Made by a program: the position numbers and the translations under genes
Notes under the pieces: model-generated
Seen by the model: the letters and a program-made list of their open reading frames with translations, nothing else
Database searches by the model: none
What the model was told of the DNA's origin: nothing
Shown: piece by piece, positions 17,331 through 28,300 of the stretch
Numbering within the stretch: position 1 is the stretch's first letter
Layout: each line of letters starts with the position of its first letter
Assembly: GCA_020630975.1 (NCBI GenBank)
Contig: JAHDID010000004.1
Location: forward strand, 56,177-120,176
Source of the DNA: Verrucomicrobiota bacterium
GTDB taxonomy: Bacteria > Verrucomicrobiota > Verrucomicrobiia > Verrucomicrobiales > DEV007
Length of the DNA stretch: 64,000 nt
Direction of reading: 5' to 3'

Positions 17331-18845
17331 TCACTCAGCCTTAGCCCCTCCAAATGTCGCAGTGATCTGGTACTTCGTTTGCAGATGGGCATGAGCCCGG
17401 CTGGCGGCTTTGCTCTTGGGATGGTTTCGGCACGTGGACTGAAAGGCTTTGATGGCATTTTCTCGCTGACCGGCCTCTTCGTAGGTATGACCCATTTGAT
17501 AAATCGCTTCAGCCGCATGTGACTCCGAGGATTTTAGTTGGTTATACAGGCCTAGTGCTTCATTCCAGTCCTTGAGTCGTCTGTGACACTGAGCCATACG
17601 GAGGTAGTTGGCTGGGTAGCGATCGGTCTGGCGGTAAGCTTGAACGGCGTTTTTGTAGTCTTGCTCGGCCTCGTAGCACTCGGCGATGGCCCATAGGTAA
17701 TCATCGACACGATCAGCATCCTCCTGAGTCAGCTCACGGTAGAGATCGATCGCCTCTTGGTATTTTTTCTCCTCACGAAGCATGAGGGCAATGTGCGATT
17801 TCGCCTTGGCTTGATCTTCAAACTTCCGATAAGTGCTACGAGCTTTGTCTCGCTCGCCTACCGACTTGTAGTAGCCAGCCAACTGACCTAAGCGCGCATC
17901 GGATGCACCAAGCAGCTTCTCGGCACGCTCGATGGTTTTCAATAGTGCTTCACCATTCTTTGCAGAAGTGTGCAGCCCGATGATTCTGCTAAAGGTTTCA
18001 TTCGCTCTCGCCAGATTAGAATCACTATCCAAATCGTCAGGTATCGATCCATCCAGTTGCTCGATCAATCCCGAGGCAAATGACTTAACCTTTGCCTCGC
18101 CGCCCTCCTGCCTCAGCAGATGCCGAATCCCTTCGCTACCGTATTGGTAGATATGATGATCCAAAGAAGAACCCTGGTAAGTCGTCTGCAGGGCTCGGAT
18201 CACTTCTCTGGTATTGCCGCGATAGGCATGATACCTAGCCAGCTCGCGCGAGGCTGCTGCGCAGACATCTTTCGAGGCATCGGATCGCTCCGTCTTATAG
18301 GTGAGCTCATCGAGCAGCTTCAGTTGTGCCACATCGTCTTGAGCGGTTCTAGCGATCTCGAGTAGGCTCGACCGGGAAAACACTGCCAGACTACTTTCGG
18401 CATCGTTGTCGATCACGGCGCGAAAAGAGAGTTTGGCTTTCTCGACCTCACCCATATCCAGATAGGCTCGAGCGATCAGATACTCTGCTGTTTTTGCCTC
18501 CACAGCATCCGGCCAGTAGTCGATGACGGACTGGAAGCCTTCGCGGATAGCGGTGTTTACTTTGCGTAGCTTCACCAGACATTGACTCCACATCAGCTGA
18601 GCGTACGCCGCACCACTACTGGACTCGTAGAGAGACAGATATTTCTCGTACTCAGCCATGGCGATCTTGTACTCCTGCTTTAGATAGTACTTTTCCGCGA
18701 CCTTCATCTGATAGCGCTCCACTTCTCGCATAGTCTGGTAGCTCTCCATCGGGATCTGCTCGACGGGTGACAGTCTTTGAGCCTGCACCACCGAAGCCCA
18801 GACAAAGAAACAGATCCACGGAAAGAACTTGAGAGAAGTTTTCAT
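17331..18845 (-). CDS. TPR repeat secreted protein (last gene of the ExbBD operon)
   Basis: 504 residues from ATG 18843-18845, which overlaps the stop of the DUF4159 gene as ATGA, a strong sign of translational coupling. An in-frame Met 10 codons upstream lies inside that gene and is less likely. Residues 1-23 form a signal peptide ending at VQAQ. The rest is helical with repeated TPR-type units (for example YLKQEYKIAMAEYEKYLSLY; EKKYQEAIDLYRELTQ; EDYKNAVQAY-like; EEAGQRENAIKAFQSTCRNHP). TPRs bind proteins, so it is likely a periplasmic scaffold of the complex coded by the operon. No catalytic residues are seen. Confidence 0.85.
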   Translation of the reverse strand: MKTSLKFFPWICFFVWASVVQAQRLSPVEQIPMESYQTMREVERYQMKVAEKYYLKQEYKIAMAEYEKYLSLYESSSGAAYAQLMWSQCLVKLRKVNTAIREGFQSVIDYWPDAVEAKTAEYLIARAYLDMGEVEKAKLSFRAVIDNDAESSLAVFSRSSLLEIARTAQDDVAQLKLLDELTYKTERSDASKDVCAAASRELARYHAYRGNTREVIRALQTTYQGSSLDHHIYQYGSEGIRHLLRQEGGEAKVKSFASGLIEQLDGSIPDDLDSDSNLARANETFSRIIGLHTSAKNGEALLKTIERAEKLLGASDARLGQLAGYYKSVGERDKARSTYRKFEDQAKAKSHIALMLREEKKYQEAIDLYRELTQEDADRVDDYLWAIAECYEAEQDYKNAVQAYRQTDRYPANYLRMAQCHRRLKDWNEALGLYNQLKSSESHAAEAIYQMGHTYEEAGQRENAIKAFQSTCRNHPKSKAASRAHAHLQTKYQITATFGGAKAE

Positions 18846-20263
18846 TTTTCGTCCTGATTTTGCGTGTCCAGCCATTTGTTATATTCGACGTGAGCGTAGA
18901 AGATGACATTCACCCCTAACTGGTAACAGTACTCCCAAATCTCGCGCTTCACTTTGGCATGATCGTCGGCCCAAGCATCGCCGATATCCCCTGGGTGGTA
19001 ATAAGCGACGAGCCTACCGTCGACCACCCAGCCCCACGCGTCCTTGCCCCCGTGTGGAGCGACGTAGGGCAGAAAGGGGATCGGATTGGGCGTGGTATGA
19101 ATCGGGTGATCCAGAGGCACACGTATCGGCTTCACCTTCGGGTAGATGCGCTGCATCAGCCTAAAAAACTGCTGTCCCCAGCCAGCACTGCCGCCATTGT
19201 CAGCGAATAGCATCCCATGTTTGTCAGTCAGGTACTCCCCGAGGATCTCGACTTCACTATCAGAAACGATCAGATTGCGCTGACCGGTGATGTATAGAAA
19301 TGGCGGGCTCTTACCACGCGGGAAATTTTTCAATTGAGCGATCTTACGTGACTCGGGTTTCTTGGCGACCTTGTGCCCCGTGCGAATGCCATATTCCATC
19401 AGCATATTCACATCCGAGCTACCAGAGAAATCCTGATCCCAATCGCCGCCCTGGTACTCGAGCCGAATAAACCGCACCTGCCCGCGATTCGTACCTCCAG
19501 AGAAACCAGAGCCCTCGCCTTGTCCATAGCCGACCTGATAAGCGTGTTTAGTTAATTCCTGAAACTGGAGCTTAATATCTTCGATCGGTGGCGGGTTGAA
19601 GATGATCGAGCTAAAAGGATTGATGACGATCTTCTTCTTCACCACCTTCTCGATCTTTATCTTCTGCCTCTGGGCCTGCTCGCCACCTCCCGCTGGCATC
19701 TCATACAGCTCGCGACAGCCAGGCAGATTGGTCATCAGCAACATCAGCACCACAAATAGCACGGTGTATAACACAAACGTCCATAGCGATTGATCTAGCT
19801 TCCTCGACGAATCGCGGAAGTACCACGCATTGAGATTGGTCAGATTCCACACTTTACCATTGCTGCCGTCGCTAGCTACCAATTGCCACTGCCTAGCTCT
19901 GCGATCGACCCAGTGGATGGCCAAAACTAACCCGACAAGAAATAGCAGAAGTAAACCCACGGACGCCAGCCAATGGGTCAGCGCACTCAGACCCAATAAC
20001 CCACCTGCCAGAATCAAAATCTGCCATGTGAGGACATAGATCGATAGATACAAGAGCACCCTTCCCTGCCCACTGGAGACCGTTTTGATCTTCCGAAAAA
20101 ACCACAGCCAGCCCAAGAACGTGAGTCCTGCAAAGCCAGCCCAATGAGCGACATCGGGTAATAGGTAAAAGGATGTCCAATCACACCACAAAAATGCCCA
20201 CACGGCCCAGAACAGTAGGGCAGGCCAGTGATTTTTGAGCAAGGCGTTCTTCATTTGCGGCAA
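18842..20263 (-). CDS. DUF4159 domain membrane protein
   Basis: 473 residues. The N-terminal 215 residues hold about six membrane helices. The C-terminal soluble half starts with a Lys-rich patch and an NPFSSIIFNPPP segment, then a DUF4159-type domain (about 270-470) recognised by RFIRLEYQGGDWDQDF, a PPFLYITGQ segment, LFADNGGSAGWG and a WGWVVDGRLVAYYHPGDIGDAWA segment. DUF4159 resembles glutamine-amidotransferase-like folds and is common next to TPR/ExbD genes in verrucomicrobia and planctomycetes; no activity is known. It lies 13 bp after the single-pass protein and overlaps the next TPR gene by 4 bp. The fusion of membrane helices with the domain suits a role in the envelope. Confidence 0.85.
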   Translation of the reverse strand: MPQMKNALLKNHWPALLFWAVWAFLWCDWTSFYLLPDVAHWAGFAGLTFLGWLWFFRKIKTVSSGQGRVLLYLSIYVLTWQILILAGGLLGLSALTHWLASVGLLLLFLVGLVLAIHWVDRRARQWQLVASDGSNGKVWNLTNLNAWYFRDSSRKLDQSLWTFVLYTVLFVVLMLLMTNLPGCRELYEMPAGGGEQAQRQKIKIEKVVKKKIVINPFSSIIFNPPPIEDIKLQFQELTKHAYQVGYGQGEGSGFSGGTNRGQVRFIRLEYQGGDWDQDFSGSSDVNMLMEYGIRTGHKVAKKPESRKIAQLKNFPRGKSPPFLYITGQRNLIVSDSEVEILGEYLTDKHGMLFADNGGSAGWGQQFFRLMQRIYPKVKPIRVPLDHPIHTTPNPIPFLPYVAPHGGKDAWGWVVDGRLVAYYHPGDIGDAWADDHAKVKREIWEYCYQLGVNVIFYAHVEYNKWLDTQNQDEK

Positions 20264-20276
20264 ACGATCTGGCTAT

Positions 20277-20798
20277 CTACTCCAAATCCTTGAGGATATC
20301 GTCGTCAGCACTGTCTAGTGGATTGAGATTCGCTGGCGCTTCCTTCACGTCACTAACGCCGAGCGTATCGGCAGCGACTTGCTTATCGTCTGCACTCAGT
20401 TCTGGCATCTCAGCCTTTGCAGGATCAGCGATCTCAGGTGTCGGTTCTGGGGTAGGAGCTTTAGTTTCCGCAGCGGCATCCTGATCTCCGGCAGCCACTT
20501 CTGCCGGAGGGCTCAAATCCGTAGCTGCAGAATTGCGGACGAAATTATCATAGCCCCATACCGCTGCAGTCCACGCCACGATGATGAATCCCAAAAGCAA
20601 CGCCGACTGAACCAAACTCTTGAACAAACTACTATTGGCCACTTCCCCTAGCACTTCTTTAGGTGACTTACCACGCATCTGGGCTAGCCAGCCCATCAAT
20701 TCATCTGCCGCTGCAGCGCTATTCGCCCTCAGCTTGCGCACATCATTCACCGGGCTCGACAGAGGTGTCAGATCTGGCTTTTGGTCTTCTTCTTCCAT
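20277..20798 (-). CDS. Single-pass membrane protein with acidic Pro/Ala-rich tail
   Basis: 173 residues. A soluble, mostly charged N-terminus (1-65), one membrane helix (about 66-87, LVQSALLLGFIIVAW) and an acidic, Pro/Ala/Glu-rich, probably disordered C-terminal half. The topology (short cytoplasmic part, one helix, extended periplasmic tail) recalls TonB-like or TolA-like linkers, but no TonB C-terminal domain is present, so that is only an analogy. It sits 26 bp after the second ExbD gene and 13 bp before the DUF4159 gene in the operon. No database family was recognised. Confidence 0.75.
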   Translation of the reverse strand: MEEEDQKPDLTPLSSPVNDVRKLRANSAAAADELMGWLAQMRGKSPKEVLGEVANSSLFKSLVQSALLLGFIIVAWTAAVWGYDNFVRNSAATDLSPPAEVAAGDQDAAAETKAPTPEPTPEIADPAKAEMPELSADDKQVAADTLGVSDVKEAPANLNPLDSADDDILKDLE

Positions 20799-20824
20799 GG
20801 TTGATATAGAAAATTTTTCTTCAG

Positions 20825-21238
20825 TTACTGAGTGGATTGGTCCTCTCGATTTAGTACATGCATCAGATCACCTCCCGCCATACTGATCGCTTCGATCGCA
20901 GGCTGAAACACATCGGCTGTGGCTTCTTTATCGACCTTCAGCAGGACTTTTCGCTTTCCTGGCTCTACGCCTTCCAGCAAGCTCTCTAGGGCAGCGGGCA
21001 ATGCATCTGCACTGATGGATTGCCCGTTGAGATAGAGTTTCCGATCGCCATCGATGACCACGCTAGCCAAAGCCGCACCGACCGGCTCGACTTCGGGCGT
21101 CAGAGCGGGCTGCCACTGCAGATGGCTATCGTCCACCGCCCGCGCCAAAATGACGAAAAAGATCAGCAGCAGAAAGGCGATGTCCCCCATCGCTGTGGAC
21201 GGGACATCGGCTTCGAATTTCTTTCTCGGTATCTTCAC
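20825..21238 (-). CDS. exbD: ExbD/TolR family protein (second copy)
   Basis: 137 residues. It has the ExbD plan: a short cytoplasmic tail, one membrane helix (about 18-36, MGDIAFLLLIFFVILA, whose Asp is the usual proton-path residue) and a periplasmic domain ending with a KVDKEATADVFQPAIEAI motif. ExbD works with ExbB to couple proton flow to motion in the periplasm. It follows the first ExbD with only 3 bp between them and was probably made by duplication. Two different ExbD-type proteins per ExbB is common in such clusters. The family call is firm; what it drives is not known. Confidence 0.9.
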   Translation of the reverse strand: MKIPRKKFEADVPSTAMGDIAFLLLIFFVILARAVDDSHLQWQPALTPEVEPVGAALASVVIDGDRKLYLNGQSISADALPAALESLLEGVEPGKRKVLLKVDKEATADVFQPAIEAISMAGGDLMHVLNREDQSTQ

Positions 21239-21241
21239 GGG

Positions 21242-21664
21242 CTACTGTACGATTTGGACTTGTTCTTGCTCGACCTGGATGGTGATGATGCCGCCACCGG
21301 CCTCGATGGCTGTGGTCGCTGTGATCCATCTCTGGTAATTAGTTTCCTTCGAGCTCTTCACGATCACGACACGATCGGACTCCTTAGTCTTTCCGGCCAG
21401 TGACTGAGCGACTTTATTCGTCAAACTCGCAAGTGGCACCAGATCGCCATTCACCATGACCGTTTGCTCGGTCAGCGAGACTTCGAGATTTTGATTCTGC
21501 TCGCTAGATTCGTTATTCGATTCGCTCTTGGGGATATCCTGAAGCTTACCCGTATCCGGCTGGACCGAGGCGCAGACCAAAAAGAAAATGATCAAAATAA
21601 ACGCAATATCGGGAGCCGCTGTGGAGGGCGGTTCGACCAATAACTTTCTGCGCTTCAGATTCAT
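21242..21664 (-). CDS. exbD: ExbD/TolR family protein (first copy)
   Basis: 140 residues from ATG 21662-21664; a longer reading would overlap the ExbB gene by 47 bp and lack sense before the conserved KRRKLL start. The single membrane helix (about 16-34, APDIAFILIIFFLVCAS) holds the conserved Asp. The periplasmic part has a Gln/Glu/Asn-rich linker and an ExbD-type domain with VVIVKSSKETNYQRW. It lies 10 bp after ExbB and 3 bp before the second ExbD. It is expected to join ExbB in a proton-driven stator-like complex. Confidence 0.9.
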   Translation of the reverse strand: MNLKRRKLLVEPPSTAAPDIAFILIIFFLVCASVQPDTGKLQDIPKSESNNESSEQNQNLEVSLTEQTVMVNGDLVPLASLTNKVAQSLAGKTKESDRVVIVKSSKETNYQRWITATTAIEAGGGIITIQVEQEQVQIVQ

Positions 21665-21674
21665 TATCCCAGAT

Positions 21675-22382
21675 CTACTTATCCCGAGCTCCCAAGGTGA
21701 GCTGTAGCGATATCGCCTCAACCAACTCCGCCGCTGACTGCTCGACCTCTAGTACGAATTGATTGATCACGCTCATAAAGTAGTTAAACGCCATGTAGGC
21801 TGGAATACCGATGATCAGACCAAAGCAAGTGGTCAAGAGCGCCGTCTGAATACCCGACGCAGCCGCCTCGACAATATTTACTTTGCCCATGGTATCTACG
21901 ATATTGGCAAAGGAAACGATCATCCCCTGCACCGTTCCTAAAAAGCCCAGCATCGGTGCCACACTGGAGACTGTCGCTAGCAGCGGCAAGTGCCGCTCAA
22001 GAGCCGCCACCACATTCACCCCATAGGCCTCCATATTTTTCGTTACCTGATCTTCGATTCGGTTGGTCTCGTAACCTAGCTGATGCAGGACCAGATACTT
22101 CCTCAGTCCATTGCCCAAGACAGCAGCCACAGGTCCATCAGATTCATCACAGAGCGATATCGCTTCGTCGATATCCCCATTAGCTAGTCGATCGAGGACG
22201 CCCTGGCGGACTTCATCACCACTGGTATCGAGTATCTTCAGACTGCGCCACCGCTCGATGATGACGGCTACCGCTAGGACTCCGAGTAGGAGGATCACCC
22301 ACATAAAGACACCACCCTGAATCAGATAGCCTAAAGCCCCCGACTCGAGAAAGGATGAAGCTGCGATAAATGTTTCTTCCAT
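21675..22382 (-). CDS. exbB: MotA/TolQ/ExbB proton channel family protein
   Basis: 235 residues with three membrane helices (about 20-42, 130-155, 172-200). The conserved core AVVAALERHLPLLATVSSVAPMLGFLGTV-like segment before TVQGMI and the Gly/Ala-rich third helix (TALLTTCFGLIIGIPAYMAFN) define the ExbB/TolQ family. It forms the inner-membrane proton channel with ExbD. The gene begins 9 bp after the end of the giant TPR gene. No TonB, TolA or TolB gene is in the window; the giant TPR proteins are the likely partners by context. Confidence 0.92.
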   Translation of the reverse strand: MEETFIAASSFLESGALGYLIQGGVFMWVILLLGVLAVAVIIERWRSLKILDTSGDEVRQGVLDRLANGDIDEAISLCDESDGPVAAVLGNGLRKYLVLHQLGYETNRIEDQVTKNMEAYGVNVVAALERHLPLLATVSSVAPMLGFLGTVQGMIVSFANIVDTMGKVNIVEAAASGIQTALLTTCFGLIIGIPAYMAFNYFMSVINQFVLEVEQSAAELVEAISLQLTLGARDK

Positions 22383-22391
22383 ATTGTTGTA

Positions 22392-25300
22392 TTATTGTTC
22401 CATCTCTACCGCCTGAGCCTCGCGCTCAAACTGCTGGATCATCTCCGGCAGAGCCAGTCGACCGCGTGCGTATTTGGCTGCATCGGACTCTGGGAAATCC
22501 CAACGGCAACGATTGTATCTTTGGAAAGCGACACGATTGTCTCGCCCCTGGCGATAGCTTTCCCCAGCCCAGAATAAAGCCTGAGCGGAAAGGTCGTCCT
22601 CGGGGAAGCGTTTGATGAAATCATCGAATGCCTCACCTGCAGTCTTATACTCTTCGTTCTTGTAGTAACACTGACCGACTCGAAACGCCATCCTCGGTGC
22701 CCACTCGTGATTCTCGAACCGTTCTAGGAAACGACTACCCACCTGGGCAGCGACTTCGAAGTCTTCCTTCTTGTAAAAGTGATCGTTGATCCGGATCATC
22801 ACATTAGATATCAGTGGATTCTGCGGATAGGTCGCAGCGAGAGTCACATAGGCCTCCAGCGCTTCGTCGAGTCGCTCGGCTTCCTCATAGCACTGCCCCA
22901 ACTTGTACTGCGAGTCGGCAGCCAGCGAGTGGTCGGGATATTGATTGACAATAGTCTCGTAGGCTTCGATCGCTTCGTCCCAATTCTTTAGTTCCTGCGC
23001 AAACTGCCCCAGCAGGTAAGCGACTCTGGGAGCATACTTTGGATCGGGATAATCCTCACTCAGTTCACGCAGTATACGCTGACCATTTTTCAGGTCGAGA
23101 TCGGACTCTTCTTTACGTCCCAACTTCAGATGGCTCTTGAATAGCTCGAAATAACTCTCTGCGATGTGAAATTGCGTCTGAATCGCCAGATCCTCGTCCC
23201 CATAGATCTTGGTAAAGGCGGCGACGTCCCCGTCCGTACCATCCGATACCGGCACACTGACCTGATGCTCGACCGGCTCACGACCATCAGTAGGCGACTC
23301 GTCGATGTAGGTGATAGTCAGATTCTCGCCAAAAAACACCTCTAGTTCCGGTTTCTCGACATCATAGTTCTCAGCGACTGGCTCACGGCTGGCTTTTAGC
23401 TTAAACGAGCCGGTAAACACCCCGCTATGACTGAGCGTCTCCTCCAGCTTTATCGTCTCTTTCTCACCACTCGGCGAGGTAACCGATAGAGTGATAGCAT
23501 CTCGCTCACTCGATACATCGCGATCAGGATCGCTGAGCCGGAGAAATAAGCGCTCCCCTACCTGGAGTTTTTCCACTGCCACCTCGTAGGAGTTATCAGT
23601 CGCTACGAGGTCAGCTGTGCCACGCATGGTAGCACTATCCGTGTGGGTGACAGCATCCTCTACCGCAGGCTCGACATCTAGGTAGGTGACTTTAATACGA
23701 TTGGCCCCTGTTAAATTCAGAACTCCCAGCATACCTGGATCGATCAGTTCGGTCAGGCTGGCCCAGTCCGGCGGCAGCACTCGGCCCAGCGCAGTATCGC
23801 GCTGACCAGGCTCCAGCGGCACGATACGAGGACTGCTACCGTCGCCTAAGCGCATCGCCACTTGCCCGACGAATCTACCACGATGTAGAGCTGGGTTTGC
23901 CACATCGGTATCCGTATCGGCCAGATCCGAAAAGGCAGAAGAAATCATACAAGCAACCTCGACAGGTGGAACTTCTGTATCGCCACCATCTATCGATACC
24001 GCTACGACCACTTCACTTTGTGAGTTACGCGCGGCGTCCTCATCGTAAACCTCGATCGTCAACGGCACCTCGTAGGCCACGCGCTTGGTATCGCTTTCAG
24101 ATGCGGGCAGGTAAGCAACAGTCGCGTTTCGCCCCTCATCTGCTGGTGCCGTGTAGGTCGTCTCGATGATACGCATCTTCGCATCAGTTGGCTCGCGCAC
24201 ATAGACGGCACTCGTTCGATCGATCGCGTGGCCAGGGAATGTATTTTCCCGATCTCGATAGGTAAAGAACAGCTGATCGCCAGGACCGACACTCAAGGTC
24301 GACTCTGCTGTATCTGGACTAGCCTGAGAATCGCGGCCGATTGTATCGATCTCGATCTTGAATACACCCGATGTCGATTCCGTTTCAGTCGCCATTAACT
24401 GCTGAGGCTCACCGTTGCCTAGCTGCAAACTGATCGACACCTGATCACGCTGCCCTGTGGTGTCCATATCGTAGTCGACTATCTTTAATGTGATGCGCTC
24501 ACCGGGATCGATACGCAGCAGTTCCTTCTCCATCTCATCGACCTGACCATTGGCCTGACGGACAAAGTCGTAAGCGATGGAAGAGATTGTACCATCATAG
24601 TAGGTGGCCTGGAGCTGCTGGCTGATCGCTCGGTTACGCGGCTCACCACCATTGGGCAGCTCATCGATATACACAGAATCGATCCGATCTCCAGGAGTGA
24701 TCTCCAGCACATTATTTCCCGATAGCTGCAAGATGTCCGCATCGGTAGGAATGAACTGACCCTCCGGCCCCGATACTGATACCTGATTGATCGCTACTGA
24801 CTGGCCCAAATATTCATCGACCACCAGACGGACATGACGCAGTTCTCGTGGTTCGATAGCAAATTGCCAAAGACCGTCTTCACTCACACTCATCGTGCCC
24901 AGTGGGTAACTATCGATCGAGTTGAGATTAGCTACGAAACTTTGTTGTAGATCAAAGTCCTCACGGGTAAATGGTGTCAGGCGCACTCGACTGACATTAG
25001 GATTTTCCCGACTACGAGTGATGTCGATCTTTCTACGCGCAGAGTCCCGAGTCGAGGCAACGATTAGCACCTCGTGAATACCTGCCTCCAGATAGAGATC
25101 GACCTCGTGCTCCCTCTGCACCGCGACCATCGGCTGAATCATAAAATCATTCACCACGACTGCAGCGTGATCAGCCCGCAAACCTAGACGCACGGCTCCT
25201 GATCTAGGCTGGACCAAGCTACCTTGGAAAATAACCAGACAGGGATCCGCTTTGTACTTCCGCCGCTCCTCAGGATCAAACGGCAACTCTGTCGAGTAAC

Positions 25301-28300
25301 TGAGCGCATCGACCTCGTCAGTCTCGTGAGCTTCACCACTGCTGATCCTCTGGATCTGTTTCCAGTCATCGAAACGCTGGCCTTTCAGGTGCCAGACTCT
25401 GCGCGTCATTCTCTGAAACGAACCACTGATCTGCTCAGGCGCAGGGCGCTGCGGATGCTCCGCCAATGGATACCAGTATCGGCCGTCGTGACTGCCCTGC
25501 AGACGAGAGCGAACCGGTGCCTGATTGTCAGGATCAGGAGTGGAGAATGAGCCTTTATCCACTTGGCGAAGCTCCTTCAAATCAACTGAGAGAAACTTTG
25601 GCGTAACGCCATCTGGCTGGCTGACCCAGGCAGAGGATTCATCTTTATCTATCGCCATCAGCGGGCTGTGCTCGATCGCGGTATCCGAGGCTAGCGCTCC
25701 AGCAGGCAGATCGCTAGTCGCTATCGTCCCTTCGAATACCCCACTGTGCGAGCCGGTCTCTTTCAGCACCGCCTGCACCTCATCGCCAGACGATGCGGTC
25801 AGTTTGACCATCACCTGATCATTGCCATTAGTCGTATCCCTATCGAAATCTTTTACCTGCAGGTAGACGGGATTACCCGGTTTTATCTGATCTAGCGGAC
25901 GCTGCTCAGACAACCGCAGTTCGCCCTCCACAAGAGCGACCTCTCTAGCCAACCGGTCCGACTCGGTTTCTTCAGTCTCCTCGACCAGCTCGCTACTGGC
26001 CATGGCAAACTCTGCATCGGCAGCCAGACCGATATCTCCAGTCGTGAGTGGCTCAAACTGAAACTCGGATTTGAATTCATCGGGGTAATCCACTTTGATC
26101 AGATCTTGACCGCCGACTTCGAGAAAGCCATTGCCCACCTGAGGCTCACCTAGGACGGTTTCGATCTCACCCATGAATAGCCCTTTACCGGCACCTCCAC
26201 TGACGATGTAGACCTTTTCGCTATCGCCCCCTGGGTGAGTCGTCACCGCCACGGGGATGCGTGTGTGCCCGCGACTGATACCCAGATCAGAATCCTGCAC
26301 CACGATCGATAAGGCTCGACCGGGCTCGTGCCAGCGCTTCGACTCCTGGCCGAGACGACCAACCGTGCGCAGCAGATCGAGTTGCTCTAGGTAGCGCTGC
26401 TCGCCCCGATAGACTTCCGAGAGGTTGAACAGTGTCTCATTCGCCAGCGACACATCAGGCATTGAGCTCAGCACATCCTTAAAGATCCGACGCGCATCAT
26501 CGGTATTGCCTTTGCGACTCTCCAGTACACCCAGTAAAAACATACCCCGGATTCTGACCTTGGCGACTGAGCTAACCGAAAGCTCAGTAAAGGTCTGCTC
26601 GGCCTGGTCGAATATCTTCTGTGCCAGCTGCGTCTCGCCGATACCGAAACGAGCCTCGACTGCCTCTTCGGTCTCTGGGTAGCGATTGACTACCGTCGTG
26701 TATTCACTACGAGCGACTTCATAGCGCTTACTGCGATTGTAGTTGCGCGCGAGTAGCAGCTGCATCCTAGCCTTCTCTGCCGTAGTAAACTTTTCGCTCT
26801 CGCTGTGAGCGACGATCCATTTGCGCAGAATTGACTCGGCGCGCTCGTGATTTACCTCACCACCCGCTGCGATGTGAGAGTCTGCAGCAAATGCCACCAG
26901 CTCCGCCGGTAGTTCGAGTATAAACTCGTCAAAACGATTTCGATTTTCACTATAGGCATCGAGCGCTCGCTCTTGGTCGCCGAGCTTCAGGTGCACGCCT
27001 ATCTCGAGTAGCGGGGCCATCGGGTTATCGGCGCTGACCTCCATTCCCAGAGCACCCATCTTGCCATAGGCTTCGCGGATCAGGGCACGAGCTTTGTCCT
27101 GATAGTCGACACCGACATTGGTGATATTTGCCAACACACCTGTGCCGATGGCTGCCGCCTCAGCGTATTCTTTACGCCCGATGGCTTTCTGCGCCCACGC
27201 CATTAGGTAATTGAAGCTATTGCCATCGCTCTGCGACTGCAGCGAGGTGTGGCGATAGGCTAGCAGCCTCTGCATCGCTGGCATCTCGTGGCCTTGACCC
27301 TCCAGTAAGGACAGTCTACCCATCGCACTATCCCGATACATCTGCATCTGACTAGCCAGATCGTAGACCAAGTGTTTTTGCTCTGCGGTCCAGTCATTAC
27401 TTCGCTGAGCGGTCGATACCATATCAGCCACTGGGAAATACCAGCGCTTGAGCTGATAATCATCACGCGCCTTCAGTGCCTCGCGGCATACCTTTTCAAA
27501 ATTGGCGAAATCATTCTGCCGTAAGTATTGATTGGCTAAATAGGAGGCGAAATCTCCATAACCGTCACTGCCCGTATCGAGATAAGGCTTGAGGAAGTCG
27601 ATTCGCTCTTTGCCTTCTGGCAGTTTATTGGCGAGATCGATGACCGCTCTCCGATGATCGTACGACCAGGGCTCGCGACTCGCTGTGGAGCGTAGCCGCG
27701 CCATCTCCTCTTGTTCCATATCGAGGTGACGGATCTGATCCGTGATACTACCTGCGTAGCCATTTTTATGCATCGCTCTACTGCGCTGGCTATCGATCCA
27801 CTTCAGCGCACGCTGCATCATGCCTTTATCCTCGGCTTTGCGTGCGGCCATCGCAGCCAGATACCAGCCCGAGCTATCTTCCCGGTCGGCGTCGAGCTTT
27901 AGGATATGAGTCAGTGCAGCTCGGGCCTCGCTAGGCTCGCCATAGTTGGCAGCAGAGTCGAGCCAGGCTCTGGCGGCACTGTAGTCCTTAGCTTGCAGCT
28001 TAGCGGCCTCAGCATAGAATGGCACCGCTTCGTTGCGCCGACGATGATCACCGTGGTGATGGATATCGTGGGCATGCAGCTTCAGGAGGCGTAGTTTCTG
28101 GTCAGCAGTCAGATTCGTCTTTAAAAGTTCCACCCGCGGATTGTGACCTTTCATCCTCCCCTGCAGAGCGCTAGCCCAGCGCCGGATATTGGCATCGCGC
28201 TTCAGGCTTTCATACTGGCCACTGGCATACTTATAGCGCTTGCGGATTTCCTCATCATTACTCTTGCGGTAGGTATTCAGCCAGGTTTCTAGGGCTTTGG